64,000 nucleotides of DNA from Rotaria socialis (Eukaryota > Rotifera > Eurotatoria > Philodinida > Philodinidae), in contig CAJNYU010000011.1 of NCBI GenBank assembly GCA_905331475.1, forward strand, positions 114,947-178,946, written 5' to 3'. The notes beneath the pieces are model-generated. The model worked only from the letters and a program-made list of their open reading frames with translations, was not told where the DNA came from and did not search any database. Below are positions 51,692 through 63,896 of this stretch, piece by piece. The translations under genes and the position numbers were made by a program. How positions within the stretch are numbered: the stretch's first letter is position 1; each line of letters starts with the position of its first letter.

Positions 51692-52845
51692 ATGGCTAAT
51701 AGTTCAAAGAATAATCATCCTTGGTTTGAAATTTGTCAGTCACGTCCAACAGCAAAATATCAAGTATTTATATTTCCATCTGCTGGTACACCAGGTAGAA
51801 TTTAATCTTTGATAATTTTTCTTCATATTTAACCAAAATTTTAGGTCAATATTACCGTGAATGGGGAAAAAATTTTCCTGAATTTGAATTTTCATTAATA
51901 ATCTATCCTGGACGATTAACTAGAATGAGTGAAAATTTACTAACAACTATAAAAGAATATCTTATGGAAATGACTACAGGACTTATACCTTATATAAATA
52001 AACCATGTATTTTTATTGGGCATAGGTATTATTTATTAATTATTTTCTTATTTTAATGTTAATCGTTTCAATATTTTATTCAAGTGTTGGAACTGCAATT
52101 AATTTTGCATTAGCTAAACATATGATTGACACCAATAATAGAGGCAATTTAATTAAATTATTAATTGAAATGGGAAGAGGACCACCTCATTTGAAAGGTT
52201 GATTTTAATTAATTAATTAAGGGTAGTTATTTTTTTATACAAAAAAATCTTTAGATCCTGATCTATCTTTTGCTCAAATGACTGACGAAGAAATAGTTCA
52301 AGATTTAAAGAAAATGGCAGGTATATAATAGTTAGTGTTCTTTTTCTTTCTTAAAAGAACCTTGTTTCTTTTCATTTTCAGATCCAAAAACACGAGAAGT
52401 TTATGATTTTCCATCATTTGTTCAAATGTTAATACCAATGTTAAAAGCTGATGCATTGGTTTAGTTCATCTTTTTTTAAATACTCAACTGAAAAAAACAA
52501 TTTCTTTTGTCAACATTTATTTTAGGTTGGTGACGATTTATTATCTGCAACTCCAATAAATGTGCCAATTATTGTTTATGGTGGAGAAAAAGAAGAAAAT
52601 GTTAAAGAACCATTTTTAAATAGGTCTATTTCATATTCTTCTTTTTTTAATAATAATCTTGATCAATAAGTTTAAAAAAATATTTTAGATGGAAAGAACT
52701 AACAACAACAAATGATTTATTTCGCGTTCGAATGTTTAATGGACATCATAATTTTCAATCCGAATGTCAAAATGAAGTTTTAGAATCTGTTAAACAAGAT
52801 TTTAAATATTTAATTGAATATTTAAATAATAAAGAATTTCATTAA
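51692..52845 (+). CDS. Type II thioesterase, alpha/beta hydrolase (7 exons)
   Basis: Type II thioesterases release acyl chains from carrier proteins in fatty-acid, polyketide or nonribosomal-peptide synthesis. Exons 51692-51794, 51845-52025, 52085-52197, 52255-52320, 52382-52458, 52526-52623 and 52689-52845 give 264 aa, the usual size. The fold is marked by FPSAGTPGQYYREW (oxyanion-loop region), FEFSLIIYPGRLTRMSE, and the nucleophile elbow FIGHSVGTA, whose Ser codon is split by an intron. Next come VPIIVYGGEKEEN (before the catalytic Asp region) and FNGHHNFQSE with the catalytic His. GrsT- and OLAH-like proteins share the pattern. No synthase gene lies nearby. An AATAAA run follows the stop near 52895. 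Bacterial origin is likely but unproven. Confidence 0.9.
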
Positions 52846-53399
52846 AATTATTCGAACTTATATAGTTATATTAACAGTTATCATTTTTATGAAAAATAAA
52901 TAAATTAACTTTCAAAAGAAAAATAATTTTATATTCATCAACACACCCATTGTGAATATTGAAAGAATAGATTAGTACTATCAATAGAACATATTGCGCA
53001 TGTCAATCGATATTTATCTTAAACAATTTCAAATTTGTTTGATTATAATTTTTCAAGAAGATTTTAATGCAAATTTTTGAAATAATTTTAAGATTATTTT
53101 AATATAAGGGAAAATTGATTTATGTGAAGGAAGACTTGTTGTTCGATGTAGAAAATACACTTCGTTTGTGTCGAGAAGTGAACATAGCAAGTATTGATGA
53201 TCATATTATATAGTTAATCAACATCTTTAGCTGAAATTTATTTTAATACAAACAACAAATAATGATAATGTAATAATGAAAATTTACTTTTCTATCTTCT
53301 TCGTACAAAAAAAAGTCAAATTTCTTTGAATTTAAAGATGAAATAATAAATCTAAGTTAAATTTTCGAATTCCTTTTGCGTATAATAATAGGATTATCT
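52846..53399. other. Intergenic, no gene seen
   Basis: About 550 very AT-rich bases between the 3' end of the thioesterase gene and the decayed minus-strand gene. No ORF or repeat is recognised. Confidence 0.5.
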
Positions 53400-54440
53400 T
53401 GATTGAATAATGAATTGAACAGATGCTGGACCAGCTGAGATAATTGAAAATGTTGTTACAACCAAAATATATGTTCTTGTATGATTAAAAAATATTTGAA
53501 ATCTAAATTGTTGATGATCAGCACCATCATCATTTTGTTCTATTAAATTTTGAAATGGACAAGAAGAATTAAAATTATTCTTATAAATATAACCGATTGT
53601 ATCTATTAGACTATTTGATTTTAAAAGATAAATCCATCTATTGATATTTTATAGGAATAGATTGATAATAATATTCATATTTTGAATTATTCATCGTACG
53701 ACAGTATTTTGGACTGAATTGATTTAATGATGATGAGCATACTGATTCGGTGTCTATTAGAGTATCTAATTAAATAAATAAATATATGATATTTAAATAG
53801 ATTTGTTTTCTATATTAATAATCATATTAATTAACAATGAATAAAACTATTCTACAAATAATATTTACATTTATTAAAAATTAAATTGTATTTTTAAGAT
53901 AAAATTGATTTTATCGAAATGAAAATTTCTGAAATAAATAGCCGAACAAAATTTTTGAATGATCAAGTTGAAAATTAATGAATTTTTCTGTTTTAAATTT
54001 TTCAAAAATTATTCTTTAATTAAAATATTTTACTTGATATATTTATTTGAGAAAAATGAATTAATGCTTCATCAAGTCCAATTATTATGAATGGTCAAGT
54101 TACATTTGGATAAGAAGCTGTCACAATCAATAGATATTTTGTCTCACTATTGTGAGTCATTCTCAATACAAACTGCTGATCGTCACCACTGCCATAATTA
54201 GATAAGAAGCATATTAGAAGATGGACAAGTAGGATCGAAACTATTACTGTATATATAACCACATGTATGCATACTGCTGTTAGCTGCAAATACGTAATAA
54301 TCAGTCGTTATTATGTTTATCTTTATACTTTCATAGAAAAACTTTCATCCAGTACAAACACCATAATGACAGAACGTTTGATTGAATTTAGTCAAAGCTA
54401 ACGAGTATGTTGACATCAAAATTAACCGTTGTTGCACTGC
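53391..54440 (-). pseudogene. Decayed gene with two copies of a secreted beta-rich domain
   Basis: On the minus strand two related modules are readable. Upstream copy (about 54440-54040): LTKFNQTFCHYGVCTG, stop, KFFYESIKINIITTDYYVFA, SSMHTCGYIYSNSFDPTCPS. After a frameshift it continues SGDDQQFVLRMTHNSETKYL and LIVTASYPNVT, then a stop. Downstream copy (about 53770-53391): SVCSSSLNQFSPKYCRTMNN, a frame break near 53655, then LIDTIGYIYKNNFNSSCPFQ, DDGADHQQFRFQIFFNHTRT and YILVVTTFSIISAGPASVQF. The shared pattern (IDTYGYIYxxxFxPxxP, D(D/G)xQFxxxx, TxYxLVVTTxxP) is one I associate with large bdelloid surface-protein families. At least two stops and two frame breaks make it a pseudogene. Confidence 0.65.
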
Positions 54441-54509
54441 AAGAAGAAAAACTAAAATCATCAACGTTAGAATCAAAATGGAAATTTTTTAATATTTTTT
54501 CATCTAAAC

Positions 54510-54585
54510 GAGGGGCTACCGGGACTTATTTTTTAGGGATTTATTAGATCTTTTAAAAATTCCGGGATCTTTCTCTATGTGGTAT
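54510..54585. repeat. GCTACCGGGA-type terminal sequence, left member
   Basis: It reads GGGGCTACCGGGACTTATTT followed by GGGATTTATTAGATCTTTT. It is the inverted counterpart of 58880-58965. The two may be the termini of one large element. Confidence 0.55.
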
Positions 54586-54778
54586 AACGTGGAATAATGT
54601 TCTTATAAATCACATAAATCTGTATATATCACAGTGTAAACTATCCTCGGATCGATTTTATCAAACGGATTTATTCTAACAATATTTTTTTATAACAAAG
54701 ACTATTCTAGCACCTATCAGAGTAAATAATTTCCTAGTGGTTCATTTTAATGCCAGCGGATCTATTAAGAATATATAT

Positions 54779-55567
54779 ATAACGGGTGGCCCAGAATAAA
54801 TTAGACTCTTAGTGTTTCTATAATTTCCCCTCTATCATCCCCATGATGGAGATACTTTTTTTTATCAAAAGATAGCGCTTGAAATTCTCTACAAAATTAT
54901 ATATAACTAGGCCCAAAAAATTGTTTAGATATATTTGAAAAAAGATGAAAAGTAACGACACATAAAAAGCTGTGAAAGGTGGCGGGTTGGATATAATGAA
55001 TAATCGCGCTTGCATCTCATTTTTCTATCCATTACTTCATCCTATTAGAAAAGCAAAATATATCAAGATATGCAGCGCGAGAAGCTCTACAATTTACCAA
55101 GAAAAAATTTTAAAAAGAGGGAATAAGAAAAGACACGAATTCATCTTCTACCAAAAATTACATTATTTTCGCAGGATCGAAATTTGACCGCCCAAAATTG
55201 TGTCCATTTTCAACACAAAAAGTGCGACTATAAAATAAACAGTCATGTAGGTTGTAGAGCTTTTCACGCTGCATCTATTGGTATATCTTGTTTTTCTAAT
55301 AGGATGAAGTAAGTGATAGAAAAATGAGACGCAATTGTGGTCATTCATAATGCCCAACCCGTTATTTTTTACGGCTTTTTATATGTCGTTACTTTTCATC
55401 TTTTTTTCAAATATATGTAAAAGAATTTTTTAGGCCTAGTCGTATATAATTTTGTAGAGAATTTCAAGCGCTATCTGTTGATAAAAAAACGTGCCTCCAT
55501 CATATGGATAATAGAGGAGAAATTATAAACATACTAAGAGTCTAATTTATTCTGGGCCATCCGTTAT
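54779..55567. mobile_element. 789-bp fold-back element with ATAACGGGTGGCCCA ends
   Basis: The ends are ATAACGGGTGGCCCAGAATA and, inverted, ATAACGGATGGCCCAGAATA. The similarity continues through AATTAGACTCTTAGT and well beyond 300 bases per arm, including ATCCTATTAGAAAA and TCTACAA-type blocks near the centre. The flanks are TATA-rich, consistent with TA target duplication of Tc1/mariner-type elements. No transposase. Two open frames on opposite strands inside it are mirror artefacts. Confidence 0.88.
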
Positions 55568-57130
55568 ATCTATGGACATTCACCTACACTTATCTCCCTA
55601 AGATAAATCGATTCCCCGGCGGATCTATTTTTCTCTCAACGGATATATTCTATACATAAAAGGATCGATTGATATCCATTATATATATATATATATATAT
55701 ATAAGAATTCCATAGAAATATCCCTACTAAAAATCATGTCACACGCTACTGAATAGCTATTCTGCCGGATCTATTCCGATCAGAGCATTTGTTGTTTGCG
55801 TTTTATAAAAATTTCTTAAATTCGATTACTTGCTTAGTAAACTGATACTTTTCCCAAGGATACACATAGAACATAATCATGTTTCACTTAATAAGTTATT
55901 TACAGCTCCTTGACATTTTACAATTCCTCGACCGATGAAGTCTTCTTTCAGCGTATGTATTCTAAGAACACGAGCTTCAAAATATAATAATATTCATTAA
56001 CCTAAATTTTTACAATCATCAATAACACAATTGCGTTAACTCGTTATAGCGCTGTCTTGTGTTGATTATAAAATGTTCCAACCTATTTGATTTAATCTTT
56101 TTTTCTCTTACAAAATAATTATTGTTTGCAAAATGTTAATATAAAATTTATGAAAATAACTGTAACATGAATCATAAGAGTTTTTAAAATATTCTATGTA
56201 GGGGCGTTCTGAAGAAATTTATTTATTGACAAAAAGTTCATTCTAAAGTTATTACTTTAATAAAGCGATATTTTACTCTGAAAACTGATTGACAGACTTA
56301 CTGAAAGTATTGTTACGGTTCCATAGCATCTAATCGATTTATTAACAGAAAGCCTAGCATTTATTTCATTAATGATACTGACACGGTATTGCTGATGTAT
56401 GTAACGCATCAAAGTAAAATTTGTTTTTAGCCTCCTGTCTTTTATTTTTACTTTACTTTATCTAATCGTTAGATCACCTACGTCTCATGTTACTTGCAGT
56501 CTAATATCTGATTTAATGATTGGTACTTCATTCATTGTATGGCCCATGATGATATATACTTTAGTGCAAAATTCAAGTATTGATTTTCAAATAGATACAT
56601 GATTCAAGTCCGACTGTAACTGAAAAGTTCTGGCATCCATCATTTATAATCTTTATAACTTTTACACGTTAATCTAAATTGTTACTGGTAATGCAAAAGT
56701 ATTGGCTTTTTCTCGACATTATAATGCTATTAGATGATGCGACTGTTTCCGATTACTGTGTAGGTAGAAATGAGCGTGGGTCGCCACTCTTCGGGGAGCG
56801 CAAAGCGTCCCCAAACCGCTAGACTACTATAAAGGTTGTATGGCGTGGTTGGGAAGTTTTTCTCCCGGTGGTTATTGATGTTAACAGTTTTTAGTTATGG
56901 TATGCACATAAGAAGACAATTCGATATCAACAAGGGAAAAGCATACCTCTGTGTCTCCAAGTATTCTTATTGTATTTCTAATGAATTTCCCATGAATTGC
57001 TGTATTTCCAAATAATTCTACGTAGAAATATATGGAAATAAGCTTTTACCCATTTGAATATCAATCACTACTTGAGATATATCACATCCAGTTTCGATTC
57101 CAGATTTGGATTCAACTAGATTTGAGTAGC
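55568..57130. other. Gene-poor stretch
   Basis: About 1.55 kb with an (AT)n run at 55679-55703. A small GC-rich patch at 56775-56880 (for example CGGGGAGCGCAAAGCGTCCC, itself partly self-complementary) is unexplained; it does not fold as a tRNA by eye. No gene is seen. Confidence 0.45.
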
Positions 57131-57189
57131 ATTTAACTTGGATTTTTATATGAAATCCAACTACATTCAGATAGTATCTAGCAAAATTC

Positions 57190-57420
57190 AGTTGGTTTCC
57201 GTCAAATTCTTCAATAGTATAGTCAATCTCTGTGAATCCTTGTTAAATTTAATCGAATATCTGTCGAATCTCACTCAATCCCAGTCAAATCCTGGTAAAA
57301 TCCCTGTCAAGCCCAACCAATTACTGTCAATCACTGTAGAGTCGAGTCGAATCCAAGTCAACCGCTGTCGAATCTCATTGAATTTCTGTAAAATTCTGTC
57401 ATATTCTACTCAAATCAAAG
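57190..57420. repeat. Short degenerate repeat (TGTCAAATCC-type)
   Basis: Approximately 10-14-base units such as GTCGAATCTCA, GTCAAATCCTGG, GTCAATCACTG and GTCGAATCCAA recur about a dozen times. The repeat creates a 112-codon open frame that I do not regard as a gene. Confidence 0.65.
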
Positions 57421-58737
57421 TGTTCTATGTGCTTGAGATTGCATTTCATGCATCACTAATCACTGCAGTGATATGATTGACTGTGCCAAAAATATAACGC
57501 CTTAAGATGAAATGTCTACCTATCTGTCGTAGTTATACCACTGTCCTAAATCAATTCTAATGTATAGATCTCAATTTTCTTTTTTCTCTGCTATAAATAA
57601 GTACTTCCTTACTATTTGGTTTATTTTTTACTTGATCTTGCGTAGGAGCAGTGGCTTACTTCACTTTTGGAAAAACGCTAACATTTTTCTATTAGAGTTT
57701 AGAAAACATTATCATACTAATTCAGTGATGCTGAAAAAAGTCATTTAATACTCTGTTATTATCATATAAATTCAAATAGACTTTTAGCATTATTTAATGT
57801 GCCCATCTGTATGTTAGTATTAATCGATGTTATTTTAATTCTAATATTGATTCAAAGCTAATTCAAGCTAATAACTCATTTTCGTAGCATTAACTAAAAA
57901 AACATAGATCATTTCCGTCACTCCAATGTAAACGATTAAAAATAATATCCATTAATGCAACACTAACGTTAAGTCACATTCTTTAAGTTTTTGCTCTCTG
58001 AGTCTCGTTGAGATTCAAACATACACGTAAATCAGATAGCTTAATCTATTTTCATTGTAATGACTTGATCAATTGCCTCAACATGATTAAAAACAATCAT
58101 TATGTTTCATGGCGTCCAGATATAATTGCAGTTTGATTTTGGGTAACTACACGATATATTACAACTACTTCCTAATTCAATGAAGTTATCCAGTAATAAT
58201 AAGATTTCTCCGTAAATCTATTTCTGTATTTTAATCAATAACATCTAGGACATTCAACTATTGCAAAAAATATCAACCTAGTGAAGATAATTGTGACGCA
58301 CTGTGTTCAGATTGTTCATGCATCACGTTTTATCTTCGGTGACTTTTCCTTTTCAACATATCTCTTGTCATTCATGCGTTCATAACAAATATTAGCTTGT
58401 CACTTATTCTGTCGACACGAATACATATATCATCTTCCATAATTATCTTTCCTGTTATCCTCATCTTTCTATTGTTATGTCTATATTTTCTCTTGTTGTA
58501 TCTTTTCCTTCTCTCTCTCTTGGTTGCGTATATAAGCACCTGCTGTAAATGTAAACGATACGATTTGTGATATAAAGAAGCTGAACCAAGCGTACTTGCA
58601 TCAACGTAAGCACCTTTTGTCTCTAAAATCGTCACACTAATTTTAAAATTCTCATGTATGTATCTATGTTTTTAACAATATGATTTTATTTTATTTTTCA
58701 TTATATATCTGAAAGCTTTAACTAATAAATAATCAGA
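57421..58737. other. Gene-poor stretch
   Basis: About 1.3 kb AT-rich sequence. Open frames such as 57560-57748 and 58372-58635 (minus) have no recognisable features. No gene is called. Confidence 0.45.
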
Positions 58738-58965
58738 AATGGATATCAGACTTAACTTTTAAAATCCCATTAAATTCCAAATTGAAATAAATACTGGGAT
58801 TTATTAAAAAAATCCCCAGGAATTTGAATTAGTTTGAATAAAATCGAATGAAATCATAAAAAAATCACAATAAATCCCCAATAAACCCCGAGACGAATAT
58901 AAATACCGGGATTTATTAAAAGATCCAGAAAAACCCAAATAAATAATTCCCGGTAGCTGCTGACG
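58738..58965. repeat. CGGGATTTATT repeat block, right member of inverted pair
   Basis: It contains at least three direct copies of AAATA(C/-)(T/C)GGGATTTATTAAAA. It ends ATTCCCGGTAGCTGCTG, which inverted reads CAGCAGCTACCGGGAAT and matches the sequence at 54526. Confidence 0.55.
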
Positions 58966-59109
58966 AAAAAAGAACAAAAAGTTCTGGGTGATGTGATTGT
59001 TCTTAATTTTTCGGCGAATCTTCTGCAGTATCGAATGGAACTTTCTATAGATACTTTGTAGCCGACAGTTTGAGATTTGCAGTGAACAAAAACATTTCCG
59101 AACAGTGAT

Positions 59110-59715
59110 CTTATTTTAACAAGAGACTTCCTTCATTAACGTAACGCGATGACGATTTCGTTACACGATGAGCTTTGTAATGTAATTTTTTTCCCATCAT
59201 CCTCTACTGTAATACAATCCGGTTTACCGGTTGTTAGGTAACTAACATCACGATTATAAAATTTAATGATTAATTTGTCACGATATTTTTTCGATGCCAC
59301 TTTTTATCGAAGACGTAATTTTTCCAATGAATCACCTATTAAATTTCTACACCGTTGACTATCACAGATACGAGTTTTTTTTGCTTCATTTGTTCAAATT
59401 CCAACTTATTTTTTAATAAATTAATACTATAGAGTTTCAGTCGTTCAGCATTAGATTCAACCATTTCACTCCATTGCTTCAGCTTCAATCGCAAATCTAG
59501 CTACTGTTGAACTTAGATCAATTTAAAAATGAATATATTGTTTTGAAGAGAAATGATTCAATATTAATTATTCAAACAATATAGAGATTGAAATTATCGT
59601 TGTAACTGAACGAGAATAAGCATTACAGAAACGTTGAACGATTTTGATTGGTCGTTCTATTTGAAATGAACAATATCCACTCAGACCATTGGACAATGTT
59701 GTGTGCATAACTTAA
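59110..59715 (-). pseudogene. Unrecognised decayed gene fragment
   Basis: On the minus strand, an exon-like piece reads MHTTLSNGLSGYCSFQIERP then IKIVQRFCNAYSRSVTTIIS (59715-59590). After a short AT-rich gap come LDLRLKLKQWSEMVESNAER, LKLYSINLLKNKLEFEQMKQ, a frameshift, TRICDSQRCRNLIGDSLEKL, a stop, and KYRDKLIIKFYNRDVSYLTT then GKPDCITVEDDGKKITLQSS. The helical charged region followed by a beta-like end looks like genuine protein, but one frameshift and at least one stop indicate decay. No family recognised. Confidence 0.4.
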
Positions 59716-59719
59716 TATG

Positions 59720-62210
59720 CTTTCATTAGAAATCGATTGCTTACAACTTATACTGATGTTAGAATAAAAATTCTTTCGCTCAAGATGCTCTTTTATGAAA
59801 ATGGAAAAGTCAGAAAAAAGTAAAACTCATCATCGCGTTACATAAAATTTTTATAACACACTATCTTTTTCGAACAAAATCCTATGCCTTAGATAGCCGC
59901 AAAAAATTTGACTTTACGTATTTACTTTTAGTATGAAATTAGCTGCGATTCAGCAATGAGAAAAAACAAACAATAGACACTTTTTTGTTACGCGATGATG
60001 TTATAAATAAAGTAAACTTTCATAGGCTCTCTACGAAAATCTACAATACATAGGATATTATCTGCTGTGCCAAATGATGCACGTTTCGATATATTCTCTA
60101 TTCATATTAATCCACTAAATATCCATTTATTTCTGCCAAGATAAACGTTTGATGAATCAGTAGCATACATAAATTTACTAATTTTTCTGCGTGCACAGTA
60201 GCTTCTCTTTCACTAACTGCAAAATGTTTCTTAAATGTATAAAAGAGAAACAAAACATGTTTCTATGTATTTTCGACTCTGCTCTACACGATGGTAATAT
60301 TAGATTTTTCAAATACAGAGTTCGAGACACCCGTCCCAGAAGTTACACGTTACGCGGACAAGCCGATATATAGAGGAATTATGTGTCAGGGAATGAGTAT
60401 ACAAATGTTGATGAGTCAAGGAATAAACATATGACTATAACAGGGGCGCCACTCACGGGTAGCCGTTTCCACAGAAAATGCAATATGGAAATAGACCCTT
60501 ATTAAATCAGTAACCAATAATTACACCCATAACATAAACAACTTATTTTCTCTCAGATCCATAATATTTATCAGTTCAGCCTGCTGATCATTCGTGTATT
60601 ATTGTCCAAATTATGGATGCTTTCTAAGCAACTTTCGCTTCTGATCACTTTGTTTCTATTCACAGCAGCTCTTCTTTTCATACTGTCTGATAGATGTCAG
60701 GCAATAATCCTTCTTTACCAAAACATCGCCTAGAAAGTTTCGCAAAGCTGATACAGTATTCAATTTCCTCCACCCTGGAACCTTTGGTAAAAATTTATGA
60801 AAAACTGCTGCTGAATCCAAGTTCCCCAACCTCGATTATCTATAGTTAGAAAAACTGCAGTAGCTATTTTGAGGGTTTCGAGAAGTTCTGGTATTTGCGT
60901 TTCTATTGGACGAACGAACATACAAACGTACGAATTTTGCTCGCTTAGCGTATGACCCTCCTTTCAGTAGAGGGAATATCGATTTAGAAACGTAATAAAG
61001 ATTTTTTTCTTTTCCATTGGCCATCTGGCAAATAATAATTAATCCCAGGAAACGTCAAACAGATGTTGATTTTTTTTCATAAGTTTTATGTTTAATCAGA
61101 GTAGATTTTTTTCTTTTATCAAACATTATGAATATTAAATGAAAAATACGATAGATAATAGAATTGATTTTTTTTGAAATTTAGAAATTTCATAATATTT
61201 TATCTGTTTTCATTGTAATAAAAGTTGTTCGACTCATTTCTGCCAGATTTCCTAGATTTTAGTTGTTTGGTAATCAATAAGTATTTATCTTGATGTTTAG
61301 ATCTATATTAAATAGTTTCCTATAGATCGTTGTCTAAAAATTTTTAATAAATGAAAACTATTGAATTTTTGCGAACAATCTTACCCTAAATAAAATATTC
61401 AATCAAGATGATAATTGAAAGGAAAAGTTGAACAAGTTTTTATTGCTCTTTGATTGATTTCAATTTGTTTAATTAATATAAATATAATTTTTGATGATAT
61501 GACAAAAAATCGCATCGTAGATTAAAATTTTGAATTCATATCTACTACTCTGTGCTACAATTTATTTCATTGTTGCTATGTAATAGGATCTTACATTCAT
61601 TGAAACTTATTTAATTAAAAGTACTTATTTACTTTACAACTTTGCCTATAAGAATAAAATAATTATGTGTGAAATTTTGGATTTGCCATTCATACTAAAC
61701 AAATTTTAATATCGAATTAATTTACTATGTATATCAGTATTTATTTCACAAAGAAATGATCTCTAAAGAGACGTTATAAATTGGTGTTTTCTTTATTATA
61801 TTCAAATTTCATAATATTTTATTGATACAAGCAAATTTTGAATTTTTTCTTCAATAATTGTTTTTTAAACATATGAGTGATGTTTACAAATGTTTCCATC
61901 GGTACCGAACATCATCCATTTATTATTGTTCTTTTGAGTTTCTCTTTTTTGTTTCTTTTCACCATTTAACATATAAAAAAGAAGAGTTGAACAATGAAAA
62001 AGAAAAAAATAATTCAGTTACATTCTATTAATTTCATTTCAAAATATTTTGATAGATCTTGTTAGTTTACATTCTCATTTAGTAGAAGAATGTAGAAATT
62101 GAAATTGAAATTTTACTATGTAGTTTTATTTTTATAGAATTTTTGTGCATAAAAACATTTCTTTGTTTCTCATTTTAGATAATTAAAAAGAACAAAAACT
62201 AGAAAAATAA
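59720..62210. other. Gene-poor stretch before the terminal gene
   Basis: About 2.5 kb AT-rich sequence. A minus-strand patch at about 60780-61020 has overlapping open frames (LLKGGSYAKRAKFVRLYV) that could be a remnant, but nothing can be identified. The last 200 bases should hold the promoter of the next gene. Confidence 0.45.
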
Positions 62211-63793
62211 ATGGATGATTTAGAAATCGTTTATACACTTCGTAAACGAATTAATAATCTTGAAAATAAATTAAAAAGTTTAACCTGTGAAAATGTTCAT
62301 AATAATGTTGAAACAAATAAAAAAACTGTTTCTCGAATTAGTAAAATTGAAGCAAGAATTATTAAATTAAAAGGTATACAAAATTTTACAATTTATCAAG
62401 TTTATTCCAGCTTAAATAGTAGACCAAAAACATTATCAAATATATTTGATATGAAAATGAAAATAATTGAAATTGATATTGAAGATAATATAACGAAATT
62501 AAAAATGGGACCTTGTTCATTTAAATTAGATGATAAAAAGCTGGCACTAAAAGATATTATCTATCCAAATGATTCTACTGATAGAAATCTTATTAATATT
62601 TTAGCAAGATATAGAAAATTTATTCATAAATCAGAAGATTTTTCTCATGAAAAATTTCAAATCAGCCAAGATTCAATAGAAACTCTTATTATTTTACTTA
62701 ATGATTTTATTGGTCAGTATGAAGGTGAATTAACTTTTACAAATGAACATATAAATTATTCAAATTCTCTTCAATATATGATTTGTGGTATTGCTAATTT
62801 AAGTAATATTCATTTAATAATTTCAAATTTTATTCAAACAGCAATATTTTCTGTTAAATTAAATATTAATTATGATCGGGATTTGATAAGATCAACTTTA
62901 ACAATGAAAATTTTTATTTATGATTTTATTAAGTCAATATCCGATGTACTTCATTGTAACAGTGATTTTATTCGAATATTTTCCATTGAAAAACTTGATA
63001 GTAAACGTTCTATTATACAAGTTAATTTTGGTTTAACAACACCTGAAAAAAATCAAACAGAAATTCTTGCTCGACATTTTCAAGTAAACTTTAATTAAAT
63101 TTAACTCGTTTTTTTTAACTTATATTTTAGACTCTTGTTCGTCGATCAGATTTTCGAAATGATAAAATTCTTCGTTTTATTCAATCTGATCGTTATCGTT
63201 ATGAATTAAAATGTCAATTGTCGTATTTTCAATTGAGTTCAAAAGATTTTGATGTAAATTCTAATAATGATCCTAGAAAAATCGATTTATTAAAAGAAAA
63301 TCAATTTGAAAACTGTTCATCTGACATTCGAGATGACTGGTTTCGTCATGAAATTAATCTTAATAATAAATATTTTGATAATCAAATATGCTTTTCAAAT
63401 GATAATAATAACAATGATCTATGGCCATTTGCTTATCATGGAACCTATTCAATATTATTGAAGAATATTTATGAACAAATGAATTTATTTAATAAAATTA
63501 AAAAAGATTCAATAGAAAATCAAATACAAATAGATAGTTCTTCTTCTTCTTCGTTTATTTATCTAACAACAAATTATAATGATGCTGCTGATGATAAATA
63601 TACAAAAGCAATTAGAATATCAAATGGTGATAATAATCAAATGTTTAAACTTATTTTTCAATTTCGTGTTAGACCGAATTCATTTACTATCCATACAGAT
63701 TCAATGACTCATGGACCATTATGGAGAATTAATGATCCATTAGCAATTCGTTCTTGTGGATTATTAATTAAAAAAGAAGCTTATTTACAATAA
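62211..63793 (+). CDS. Coiled-coil protein with ADP-ribosyltransferase-like C-terminal region
   Basis: Exons 62211-63083 and 63131-63793 encode 511 aa. Residues 1-60 form a charged coiled coil (LEIVYTLRKRINNLENKLKS). The middle is mixed helical, followed by a strand-rich piece (SKRSIIQVNFGLTTPEKNQ). The C-terminal part has DDWFRHEINL, LWPFAYHGTYSILLKNI, SFIYLTTNYNDAADDKYTKA, FKLIFQFRVRPNSFTIH and LWRINDPLAIRSCGLLIKKE. The order YHGT, then a Tyr-rich TT-x-x-Y strand, then a strand of the FQFRVRP kind matches the layout of PARP/ART-fold domains. A catalytic Glu is not obvious, so activity is doubtful. I associate this architecture with a multigene family in bdelloids (memory, not checked). No signal peptide or membrane segment. 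Confidence 0.7.
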
Positions 63794-63896
63794 TTTCTTA
63801 TTTAAAAAGAAGAACTTTTAAATTCTATTGATTAACTATACAGCATATAGAATAAGAATTATTTTTCATTAATTAAATAAAAACAAAAAAAATATA

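Noticed and set aside
54818-55357. Three short frames inside the fold-back element
   Set aside because: They lie in the inverted arms and share sequence by symmetry only.
56775-56880. GC-rich patch resembling a structured RNA
   Set aside because: No cloverleaf, no Pol III boxes and no known RNA motif could be recognised by eye.
57138-57476. 112-codon open frame on the plus strand
   Set aside because: It is composed of short degenerate TGTCAAATCC repeats and has no protein-family features.
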